Under the pieces are notes generated by a model. It saw only the letters and a list, made by a program, of their open reading frames with translations, searched no databases and was not told the DNA's origin. Made by a program: the position numbers and the translations under genes. 6,513 nucleotides of DNA from Fischerella sp. (GTDB taxonomy: Bacteria > Cyanobacteriota > Cyanobacteriia > Cyanobacteriales > Nostocaceae). The first letter of the stretch is position 1. Each line of letters opens with the position of its first letter. The DNA lies in assembly GCA_026419705.1 (NCBI GenBank), contig JANZYY010000292.1, positions 1 through 6,513 on the forward strand, written 5' to 3'. Shown here piece by piece: positions 1-6,462 of this stretch.

Positions 1-837
1 AATTAAGGAACGCCTGTGTCCCAAGCGTGTAATTATCACTCCAGCAACCAAGGCTAGAGCAATGCGGGCGCTGTAGCTAACTATACCCAATAACCAGCCA
101 ATGTCTGATAAAGACAAACCCCTATCTACCAAAAGCGGACGAATCATGGTAGTCGTGATACTTTCACCCGCCATATACAGTAGAACGACGAAAAGCCACG
201 GTAGCATTTTCGGGCGAGAGAAAAAGCGAACAAATGCTTGAAAATAAGATTTGTTAATTTTTGACTTGGCGATCGCTTGTTCTTTATGGAGCAAAGTTGG
301 TATTAAATTAAGCAGCATGAAAACCGACATTGCAATTAGACTATATCGCCATCCCACTTTTTCTAACAGAATCAGCGCCCCACCGCCGCCAATAATCGCC
401 CCGAAAAAATTTCCCCCAGCTTGAATTGCATTACCTAATCCTCGTTCTTGAGGTTCAAGCAAATTTACCGCCAATGCATCAGTAGCAATATCTTGGCTAG
501 CAGAGAATAAACACGCCAAAAACATACAACTGAGCAACCCAGTTAAATTATGTTGAATATCAACGAAAGCACTGAGAAATATAATTGCTGCTAATAACAA
601 TTGAAAACAAATAATCCAACTACGGTAATGTCCTAAATTCCCTATACGGTAACGATCAATTAATGGCGACCAAAGAAACTTTAACCCCGAAGGAAGAATT
701 AAAAAACCCAAAAATCCAATTACATCCAGCGACAGATTTTGTTGTCGCATAAAAATAGGTAATGCCTGAATAAAAAATGTGGTAGGAATGAACTGAGAAG
801 TATAAAGGGTAGCAAGCAGAATCAGTTTATAAAGCAT
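1..837 (-). CDS. MFS permease of RhtX/FptX/AmpG type, probable siderophore importer (partial, C-terminus outside window)
   Basis: Reading leftward from ATG at 837-835, the frame is open for 279 codons to the window edge, so the gene is real but lacks its C-terminal part (such permeases are usually about 400 residues). The protein is very hydrophobic, with about eight membrane segments visible (roughly residues 5-27, 38-56, 73-92, 100-116, 139-157, 165-183, 212-229, 245-268). Family marks are KFLWSPLIDRYR at 53-64 (the loop after helix 2) and SQDIATDALAVN at 114-125, followed by ERGLGNAIQ. This pattern is seen in AmpG and in the RhtX/FptX permeases that import ferric siderophores across the inner membrane. 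It lies downstream of a TonB siderophore receptor on the same strand (194 bp gap), which favours siderophore uptake over muropeptide transport. No clear Shine-Dalgarno precedes the ATG; the frame is open upstream to a TGA at 901-903 but offers no other ATG, GTG or TTG. Confidence 0.85.
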   Translation of the reverse strand, partial: MLYKLILLATLYTSQFIPTTFFIQALPIFMRQQNLSLDVIGFLGFLILPSGLKFLWSPLIDRYRIGNLGHYRSWIICFQLLLAAIIFLSAFVDIQHNLTGLLSCMFLACLFSASQDIATDALAVNLLEPQERGLGNAIQAGGNFFGAIIGGGGALILLEKVGWRYSLIAMSVFMLLNLIPTLLHKEQAIAKSKINKSYFQAFVRFFSRPKMLPWLFVVLLYMAGESITTTMIRPLLVDRGLSLSDIGWLLGIVSYSARIALALVAGVIITRLGHRRSLI

Positions 838-920
838 AAGGTAGAGCAGGGTAACGCCTTTTTCAAACCAATACCGATAACTTAGTTTTGTTAAGCAATC
901 TCAGATAATAAGCTATATTT

Positions 921-985
921 CCTCTTAGTGTCTTCGTGTTTCAAAAGTTAATTTTTTTCACCACCAAGACATTAAGACACCAAGA
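921..985. repeat. Inverted dispersed repeat in the receptor-permease spacer
   Basis: TCTTAGTGTCTT at 923-934 is matched, with one mismatch, by the reverse complement of AAGACACCAAGA at 974-985. The right side also contains a second related unit (CCAAGACATTAAGACACC, from 964). AAGACAC/GTGTCTT repeats of this kind are scattered through intergenic DNA of Nostoc-like cyanobacteria; that is recalled knowledge, not a search. The arms could form a hairpin in the receptor-permease transcript, but no T-run follows on either strand, so it does not look like a simple intrinsic terminator. The rest of 838-1031 shows nothing else I can name. Confidence 0.6.
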
Positions 986-1031
986 AAGCTCCCTATCCCC
1001 AGCAGAGTAACTGTTTTCAAGTGGTTTTGTT

Positions 1032-3584
1032 TCAAAGATTCGCACGGAATTGCACACCATAAGTTACCGGATCGCCAAATCCCGCCGTCACATTTGGCGG
1101 TGGGAAAAAGAATCCAGAAGTAATATAGCGAGTATCAAACAAGTTATTTGCATATAAATAAATGCCATAATTAGGGCCTTCGTAACCAATACGAGCATTT
1201 ACTAATGCGAATGGATCTTGCTTAATTTGATTGGCATCATCAAAATAATTTGTACCATAACCCCGTAATTCTAAACGGGCAAAAATTCCACCCGGACTAC
1301 GATATTGAGCTGCTAAATTGTAGGTAAATTCTGGTGAAAGGGGAACGCGATTGTCACTAAAATTTGCACCAGTAAATGGATTTCTATAATCTTGGAATCT
1401 GCTGTCTACATAGCCAACCGAGCCAATTAAATCTAGTCCCTGCACAGGAGTAGCTTTGACCTCAAATTCCACTCCGGTGATGTTGACATCAGCATTGGCG
1501 ACGTTGCGGAAAAACCCGAAGTCATCAGTTAGTAAAACTTGATAACCATCGACATTGGTATAAAATACCGACAAGTTTGCTGTGAAGCGATTGTCCAGCC
1601 AGGAAGACTTTAAACCGACTTCGTAAGTCCAAGATTTTTCTTCTCCATATCGGCGTGTGTCTTCCGTGTCGGCGCGGTAGTTGAAACCGCTTGGTCGATA
1701 ACCTTTGGAGATTGTCCCATAGGCCATTAAATTTGGGTTGAATTGATATTGCAAACCAAATCGAGGAATCCATTCATCGCTTTTTTGAGCTGCTCCCCGC
1801 AGTTTGGGACTGCTAGGGATGACTCCACCATTGAGAATTTCAAAGACACGCTGGCGATCTAGGGAGATATTAGAAGCTTCATAGCGTAGACCGGCAAATA
1901 GGGTCAATGGTTCAATTGGTTTATAATCTAGCTGTCCGAAAACCGCGTAGGTATTACGAAATTGTTCTGCAATAACACGATCGCGTCCTGGGGAAAATAA
2001 GCTAAAAGCTGCGGCTCCAGTTTCTGTGTACTCAAGAGTATCATTTACGACATTAAATTCGCGAGATTCATAGTATCCACCTAAAAGCCAGCGTAAGCGG
2101 TTAGCACTTTCCGGGGATTGAAGGCGGATTTCCTGTGACCAGACTGTAGAATTTATACCGATAATCTGCCGCAGAAAGTCGCGCCGAGGGACGTTATCTC
2201 CTAAAAAGTTATCTTGATTAGTAAAGCGCCGTGCTGTAATTGAGGTAAATTGGAAATCTGTACCGTCATAGTTAACTTTTAAAGCTTGGGTATCGCTACT
2301 AACTCGTGCATGACCATCAACTGTTTGTTCACTTTTAAAGGGATCGTCGCTGTTGCGGGGGACAAAGGTAGGATTGCCACTATCGGTATAGTTAGCGTAA
2401 GTATTAAATGAGACATTCCACTCTGGAGTTGGTGTCCACAGGACTTGCGCTCGTCCAACTAGTTGCGATCGCTCTCCAACTGTGCGGTCGAGAAAGACAT
2501 TATCTACCAAACCATATCGTCCACTGTAGACTCCAGCAAAGCGAAACCCAAGCTCGTCAGGAATCACCGCATTGCTAAGTGATAGTTGCACTTCCCGGCT
2601 ATTATAGTTGCCGTAACTAGCTGAAAATAGCATTTCAGGGGAATCCGTTGGCTGACGGGAAATGACATTCACTACCCCACCTGGACTGCTTCTACCATAA
2701 AGCGTACTTTGCGGACCTCGCAGTACTTCTACTCGTTGTAAATCAATCAAACCCAAGTCTAAAAAGCCACCGTAATCAAACGGGACATCATCGATATAGA
2801 AGGCTACACTATCTTGGCTAGCGAGAAAGTTAAAGTTGCTCAAACCCCGCATACTGTAGTAGTTAAATTCCGCAGCGCCAGAAGATGTCGGAAAAAAGCT
2901 AAAGTTGGGTGTGTTGTTGGCGATATCAGTGAAAGAATTTATTTGAGCATCTTCGAGTTCTTGTTGAGAAATCACCGTCAGACTCAGTGGTACATCCTGT
3001 GCGTCTTCTGAGCGTTTCTGCGCGGTTACTGTCAGTTCAATATCTGGTTCATCAGGTTTTTGGCTATCGGCTGATGGTTGAGTTTCAGATGTTGTTGGTG
3101 TCACCCCTAAAACTAAACCTTCATCGCTGTCAAATAGTTCGACTTTTGGGGCCTGTGTTGTTCCCACTACGGCGATCTGGATACTATTTGCATCCTGATT
3201 GAGCGCTGCTATTTCCGTAATTCCCGCAACTGGCTTTTCTTGACGGAAGGTATTACCACTTGCTAAACGCAATTGTGCATTGGGAATATTTGCAATCAAG
3301 CTATTACCTTCTATTTTAGTTGTGACTTGTAGCTTGTCAGATGCAGTTGTTTCTAAAATGATTTCTAATCCACTAGCCGTCTGATTCAACTTTATCCCTG
3401 TTACTAAAAGAGTAGACTGCTCTTGTTGAGCTAGCCACTCCTTAACACTTGTATGAGGAAGCTGAAGATCTGAAAGTTGGGGAATTTGATGATCTTCTTT
3501 TGTTACAGCTAAAGCTTGTTAATTTATAAATATGGCAAGTATGACAGCTAGTCCAAAATTTCCCAGTAGACACAGTTTCCTCAT
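1032..3584 (-). pseudogene. TonB-dependent siderophore receptor with AMIN domain; signal peptide interrupted by in-frame TAA
   Basis: This is an outer-membrane ferric-siderophore receptor, powered by TonB-ExbBD. From ATG at 3584-3582 the frame runs 850 codons to TGA at 1034-1032, normal for the family, but codon 22 is TAA (3521-3519). Residues 1-26 form a signal peptide: basic MRKL, hydrophobic GLAVILAIFI, and a QALA cleavage site just after the stop. Next come a linker, an AMIN domain (about 60-163; IPNAQLRL, VELFDSDEGL), a TonB-box-like DIELTVTA (about 181-188), a plug (about 191-311; DVPLSLTVI, FYIDDVPF, RVEVLRGPQSTLYGRSSPGGVVNVISR) and a barrel to residue 850 (GLRYE, GYRPSGFN, NLFDTRY). 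After codon 22 there is no second frameshift or stop. The only nearby start is TTG at 3389-3387, which lies inside the AMIN domain and gives 785 residues with no export signal. The last residue is Leu, where barrels usually end in Phe or Trp. Either the gene is a recent pseudogene or the TAA is a sequencing error; only the family call is secure. Confidence 0.85.
3519..3584 (-). other. Interrupted signal-peptide segment of the TonB receptor (21 codons then TAA)
   Basis: The ATG at 3584-3582 is preceded by a good Shine-Dalgarno, and the 21 codons before the stop encode a positively charged start and a hydrophobic core. The codons just after the stop (CAA GCT TTA GCT) read QALA, an ideal signal-peptidase I site. 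The reading frame is the same as the receptor: 3584 to 3521 is 21 codons, and 3521 to 3389 is 44 codons. A single C-to-T change from CAA, or a change from another sense codon, would explain the TAA. Confidence 0.8.
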
Positions 3585-3588
3585 TTAA

Positions 3589-3594
3589 TCCTCA
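3589..3594 (-). promoter_or_regulatory. Ribosome binding site TGAGGA for the receptor start at 3584
   Basis: On the minus strand TGAGGA ends four bases before the ATG at 3584-3582. It is the best Shine-Dalgarno in this part of the window. It supports the upstream ATG, rather than the TTG at 3389, as the original start of the receptor gene. Confidence 0.65.
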
Positions 3595-3615
3595 CGCCAA
3601 AATAACGATCTCAAA

Positions 3616-3635
3616 TTGTCAATAAAAGTTGACAA
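3616..3635. promoter_or_regulatory. Perfect inverted repeat TTGTCAA-N6-TTGACAA in the receptor leader
   Basis: Arms TTGTCAA (3616-3622) and TTGACAA (3629-3635) are exact reverse complements, separated by six bases. The dyad lies 32-51 bases upstream of the receptor ATG. The same core TGTCA/TGACA recurs three times at 3705-3724. It could be the operator of an iron- or siderophore-responsive regulator (Fur or AraC/PchR type), but I cannot match it to a known consensus. Confidence 0.4.
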
Positions 3636-3681
3636 AATTAAAGCTATTAGTAGCAAATCAACTAAAGCGTTTATGTGCTAA

Positions 3682-3710
3682 ATTGTTTGGCTTTGTGGTA
3701 AAAGTGTCAA
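3682..3710 (-). promoter_or_regulatory. Candidate sigma70-type promoter for the receptor
   Basis: On the minus strand a perfect -35 TTGACA (3710-3705) is followed after 17 bases by AACAAT (3687-3682), four of six matches to TATAAT. Transcription would start near 3675, leaving a leader of about 90 bases. The -35 overlaps the TGTCA/TGACA cluster at 3705-3724, a suitable place for a regulator. This is a prediction from spacing and consensus only. Confidence 0.35.
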
Positions 3711-3724
3711 ATGACAAACTGTCA
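3705..3724. repeat. Cluster of TGTCA/TGACA half-sites over the receptor -35 box
   Basis: TGTCA (3705-3709), TGACA (3712-3716) and TGTCA (3720-3724) alternate in orientation within 20 bases. The first pair forms a short dyad with a two-base centre. The half-site is the same as in the dyad at 3616-3635. A caution is that TGACAAA-type heptamers also occur as simple repeats in Nostoc-like genomes (compare 6273-6286), so this may be repeat debris. Confidence 0.35.
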
Positions 3725-4215
3725 AACTTCGTAGTTCGCGTTCTAGCTTGAAAATAGGGATCGGGAATCAGGGACTTGAAAATGGCTGTGGAGGTGCAAG
3801 GAGTTGGAGTTATATTTTTTGTCTTATTTTATACTACAAAGAACTCAAACTTTAATCGTCATAATTTTTCTTAATTTACTTATTTATTAATTATTCTTAT
3901 AATAAAGACCAGTTGGTTGATGTGCTTGAAAAACTCTCGATAAACAAGCATTTAAGATTAATTTTACTTATTGTCAAACATCAGAATTCTTCTATGCTAA
4001 AATCAAAATATATAAAATTAATCACCAATAAATACACTGACAATAATTAGTAATTTTTGAGACTGTAATTTCATTTTTTTGTGCCTATCAAAGCTTGAAA
4101 ACAATTAATAAACCAATACCTAATGAGAGTATACTTTTTAACTTCTAGTTAATTTGAAGAAAAAAATCAAATAGCAAAAGCTCATATGTAGTATTTCATA
4201 CTTATTGAGGTCAAC

Positions 4216-4245
4216 AGATTTTAGATTGACAATACTCTAAAATCT
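4216..4245. promoter_or_regulatory. Perfect 10-bp inverted repeat enclosing a TTGACA box
   Basis: AGATTTTAGA (4216-4225) and TCTAAAATCT (4236-4245) are exact reverse complements separated by ten bases, and those ten bases begin with TTGACA (4226-4231). The right arm overlaps a second perfect palindrome, AATCTAGATT (4241-4250). This is the strongest dyad in the intergenic region. It is consistent with an operator covering a -35 element, or with a hairpin in RNA transcribed through it. Confidence 0.5.
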
Positions 4246-4255
4246 AGATTATCTT
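4226..4255 (+). promoter_or_regulatory. Candidate promoter upstream of the acyl-CoA synthetase-like gene
   Basis: TTGACA (4226-4231) is followed after 18 bases by TATCTT (4250-4255), four of six matches to TATAAT. It would give a leader of more than 300 bases before the ligase start. No clearly better promoter is visible closer to the gene. Because the DNA is AT-rich, chance matches are common. Confidence 0.3.
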
Positions 4256-4600
4256 AAGCTTCAATGCTTATTTTAAAAATAAAAACTTTCCATGCATTTC
4301 AAGTTAATTGATGAGACTTAACCACAAAAATAGGTAGTAAAAACTTTAGCAAAATGCCATGAAATAGATAGAAAATAGTTGATATTATGTCTGCAAAAGT
4401 GGCTTTTAAAGCCGAAAAATATGTATAAACTAATGCAGTAAATGAAAGTTGAGAGTGCAGAATTTCTTCCAGCCGATTTACGGAACTGAGTCTCGTATCT
4501 GAGTACAAAAAAGCAAAATCTTTACTTTATGCAGCTGCTAGGAATAGGTTCAAATAGCTTGTTACGACTGCAAGAAAGAACCCGATCAATTTTCTGAGAA

Positions 4601-6187
4601 ATGTCGATGATATATAACAGTGAAATAACAACGTTAGCAGATTTACCGCGTGTGCAAGCACGTCAATTTCCAGACAATAAGGCATTGATATTCAAGGATA
4701 AATCGCTTACTTATAGACAATTAGAGCAGCGAAGTAACCAAGTTGCAAATTCACTTTTAGCCCAAGGAATTAAACCAACTGCGCGAGTAGTGCTTTTAGC
4801 GAAAGATTCACTTAAGAGCTATGAAATTTTATTCGCTTGCTGCAAAATAAAAGTTGTTTTTGTACCAATTAATTGGCGATTAGCTGCTGCTGAAATCAGC
4901 TATATTCTCAGGGATGCTAATGTTGAAATTCTTTTTGTCGGGGCGGAATTTTATCAGTTAGTAGCATCGATTAGAAATGAGATTGATGATGTTAAAGCTA
5001 TTATTGCCTTAGAAGAAATTGACGGCAATTGCCTGAGTTATGATATCTGGTCTCAGGGACATAGTGACCAACCACCTAATTTTGCTGTTGCAGCCAATGA
5101 TGTAGCCGTACAAATGTATACTAGTGGCACTACAGGAAGACCTAAAGGTGTCCAACTAGGACATTATAGTTTTTTTGCGATCGCCAAAGAATTTGCTCAA
5201 CGAGGCGAAACCTGGATAAATTGGAACGCAACTGACAAGAGTTTGCTAACCTTATCTTTATTCCATATCGGCAGTTTATGGTGGGCTATTCGTGGTTTAG
5301 CAGCCGGAGCCGAAAATATTATCTTAGAAAATTTTATCGGTGTTGAGGTTCTCCAAGCGATTGAAAAGTATCGCATCACCAAAACATTTATGGTTCCAGC
5401 AATGATTCAAGTTCTGTTGAATGAACCATTATGTCAAAAAACAGATTTTTCATCACTAGAATACATTATTTATGGCGGTTCCCCCATAGCTGAATCATCA
5501 CTCAAAAGTGCGATCGCCACATTTGGTTGTAATTTTGTGCAGATATATGGGATGACGGAAACTGGTAATTGTGCTGTCTCTTTACCTGCAAAAGACCATA
5601 CATCTGCAAATAAAAACATTCTCAAAGCTGCGGGTAAACCCTTTCCTGGTGTATCGGTAGCCATCATCAACAGCGAAGGTAAAGAACTATCTTGCTTTCA
5701 AGTGGGTGAAGTTTGTATCAAATCTCCTGCAAATATGATTGGTTATTGGAAATTACCTGAAGCTACAGCAAAAACCTTAGTAGATGGCTGGATTCATACT
5801 GGTGATGCTGGTTATTTTGATGAAGAAGGTTACATTTATATTTGCGATCGCCTTAAAGACATGATTGTTTATGGTGGTGAAAATGTCTATCCAGCAGAAA
5901 TTGAAAATATTTTATACGAACATCCAGCCATCAGAGAGGTAGCGGTCATTGGTGTTCCAGATGAAGATTTTGGAGAAACAATCAAAGCGATTGTGGTTTT
6001 AAAAACAGGAATGAAAGCAACCGCATTAGATATTATTAACTTTGTCCGGGGTAAAATTGCTGATTTTAAGTTACCGAGAAGCGTTGAGTTTGCTGAAGAA
6101 TCTTTACCAAGAACGCCTAGTGGTAAATTGCAAAAGGCCAAGATTCGGGAGAAATATTGGCAAGGTTATGAACGTCGTGTGAATTAA
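4601..6187 (+). CDS. AMP-dependent acyl-CoA synthetase/ligase (ANL superfamily, FadD-like)
   Basis: A cytoplasmic adenylating enzyme that would activate a carboxylic acid, probably fatty or aryl, as acyl-AMP and then pass it to CoA or another thiol. All core motifs are present over 528 residues, a normal length: P-loop YTSGTTGRPKG (173-183), FHIG (221-224), YGGSP (291-295), IYGMTETG (315-322), GWIHTGD (396-402), the hinge DRLKDMIVYGG (416-426), YPAEIE (430-435), and PRTPSGKLQK (503-512) with catalytic Lys509. The hinge region and P-loop resemble FadD13-type acyl-CoA ligases. The P-loop is not the LSGG form of EntE/DhbE dihydroxybenzoate ligases, and no carrier domain is fused. ATG 4601 is the longest start, but ATG 4607 sits six bases after GAGAA (4596-4600) and may be the true one, giving 526 residues. 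Its neighbours suggest activation of an acyl chain for a siderophore; the substrate cannot be read from sequence. Confidence 0.92.
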   Translation: MSMIYNSEITTLADLPRVQARQFPDNKALIFKDKSLTYRQLEQRSNQVANSLLAQGIKPTARVVLLAKDSLKSYEILFACCKIKVVFVPINWRLAAAEISYILRDANVEILFVGAEFYQLVASIRNEIDDVKAIIALEEIDGNCLSYDIWSQGHSDQPPNFAVAANDVAVQMYTSGTTGRPKGVQLGHYSFFAIAKEFAQRGETWINWNATDKSLLTLSLFHIGSLWWAIRGLAAGAENIILENFIGVEVLQAIEKYRITKTFMVPAMIQVLLNEPLCQKTDFSSLEYIIYGGSPIAESSLKSAIATFGCNFVQIYGMTETGNCAVSLPAKDHTSANKNILKAAGKPFPGVSVAIINSEGKELSCFQVGEVCIKSPANMIGYWKLPEATAKTLVDGWIHTGDAGYFDEEGYIYICDRLKDMIVYGGENVYPAEIENILYEHPAIREVAVIGVPDEDFGETIKAIVVLKTGMKATALDIINFVRGKIADFKLPRSVEFAEESLPRTPSGKLQKAKIREKYWQGYERRVN

Positions 6188-6196
6188 AGGGAGCAT

Positions 6197-6219
6197 CCCA
6201 AATGTTTGGGTTTATTTTT
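6197..6219 (+). terminator. Short intrinsic-terminator-like hairpin after the ligase
   Basis: CCCAAA (6197-6202) pairs with TTTGGG (6205-6210), followed directly by TTTATTTTT (6211-6219). It begins ten bases after the ligase stop codon. The loop is only two bases as drawn, so in practice the stem would be about five pairs with a four-base loop, which makes it weak. It might end or attenuate transcription before the downstream permease. Confidence 0.5.
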
Positions 6220-6222
6220 AAA

Positions 6223-6266
6223 CGCAGAGTCACGCTGAGGTTTACGCAGAGGAGCGCAGAGCAGAG
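6223..6266 (+). repeat. Degenerate CGCAGAG short repeat between ligase and permease
   Basis: CGCAGAG occurs at 6223-6229, 6245-6251 and 6255-6261, with a variant CGCTGAG at 6233-6239 and a trailing GCAGAG ending at 6266. Spacing is about 10-12 bases. CGCAGAG-rich elements are common intergenic repeats in Nostoc-like cyanobacteria (recalled, not searched). The last unit runs into the Shine-Dalgarno of the next gene. Confidence 0.65.
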
Positions 6267-6270
6267 GAAG
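6264..6270 (+). promoter_or_regulatory. Ribosome binding site GAGGAAG for the permease fragment
   Basis: GAGGAAG ends nine bases before ATG 6280 and three bases before an out-of-frame ATG at 6273. Only the ATG at 6280 opens the permease frame. The site is formed by the end of the CGCAGAG repeat. Confidence 0.5.
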
Positions 6271-6279
6271 AAATGACAA

Positions 6280-6462
6280 ATGACAAATTCTCAAGTTCCT
6301 CTTTGGAAACCTCTAACTGTACGCAACTTCTTACTTCTGTACATCGGTGAAACTGTTTCACTTCTAAGCGACCAATTTTACATCGTTGCATTGCCTTGGT
6401 TAACAATACAGTTAACTAACTCTGGGATCGCGTTAGCTCAGATCTTGCACCTAACCGAATAA
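6280..6462 (+). pseudogene. Truncated MFS exporter (N-terminal fragment only)
   Basis: The first ~53 residues look like the start of an MFS permease of the multidrug/siderophore exporter type: a short polar start (NSQVPLWKPL), RNFLLLYIGETVSLL, then DQFYIVALPWLTIQL covering helix 1 and its turn. A complete member has about 400 residues and 10-12 helices, so this 60-codon frame is a remnant. The similarity ends around SGIAL (about 6436); the next residues AQILHLTE and the stop at 6460-6462 do not continue the expected helix 2. None of the three forward frames after 6436 resumes a permease, so a simple frameshift does not explain it; a deletion, rearrangement or insertion does. It follows the ligase by 92 bp on the same strand and was probably its partner, exporting the product. 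The family call rests on my recognition of the N-terminus. Confidence 0.7.

Larger units (their letters stand above)
3585..4600. other. Divergent AT-rich intergenic region without a convincing gene
   Basis: About 1 kb separates the divergent receptor and ligase genes. It is strongly AT-rich, with stops in all frames; the only sizeable frame (4299-4508, minus, TTG start, 69 residues) has no recognisable motif or ribosome site. Part of it near the receptor has a purine-rich run with three GGGA units (3757-3774). A weak plus-strand promoter-like pair, TTGTCA (3971-3976) with TATGCT (3993-3998, 16 base spacing), lies mid-region. GGCTTT-T-AAAGCC (4401-4413) is a near-perfect palindrome. I see no tRNA, riboswitch or CRISPR-like repeat. 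The likely role is two-way promoter DNA, possibly with remnants of a lost gene. Confidence 0.6.

Noticed and set aside
921..985. Inverted repeat after the receptor as an intrinsic terminator
   Set aside because: The arms are 39 bases apart and no T-run follows either arm in the direction of transcription; it fits a dispersed repeat better.
1525..3202. Frames of 65-82 residues overlapping the TonB receptor (1525-1773, 2814-3011, 2987-3202)
   Set aside because: They lie inside a clearly coding receptor frame, have no recognisable features, and are shadows of it.
1032..3389. Treating TTG 3389 as the true start of a 785-residue receptor
   Set aside because: It would begin inside the AMIN domain without a signal peptide, whereas ATG 3584 has a good ribosome site and an in-frame signal peptide broken only by one stop.
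4401..4413. GGCTTT-T-AAAGCC as a terminator
   Set aside because: The centre is too tight to form a stable loop beyond three G-C pairs, and no T-run follows on either strand.
4299..4508. 69-residue minus-strand frame in the divergent region
   Set aside because: It starts with TTG, lacks a ribosome site, shows no family motif and lies in AT-rich DNA where chance frames are common.
5197..6141. Minus-strand frames inside the ligase (5197-5382, 5470-5670, 5887-6141)
   Set aside because: They are antisense to an intact ANL-family gene whose motifs fix the coding strand; none resembles a protein.
4601..6187. Calling the ligase a 2,3-dihydroxybenzoate-AMP ligase (EntE/DhbE) or a fatty-acyl-AMP ligase
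   Set aside because: The P-loop is YTSGTTGRPKG rather than the LSGG form of EntE-type enzymes, and I see no insertion in the hinge region of the sort typical of fatty-acyl-AMP ligases.
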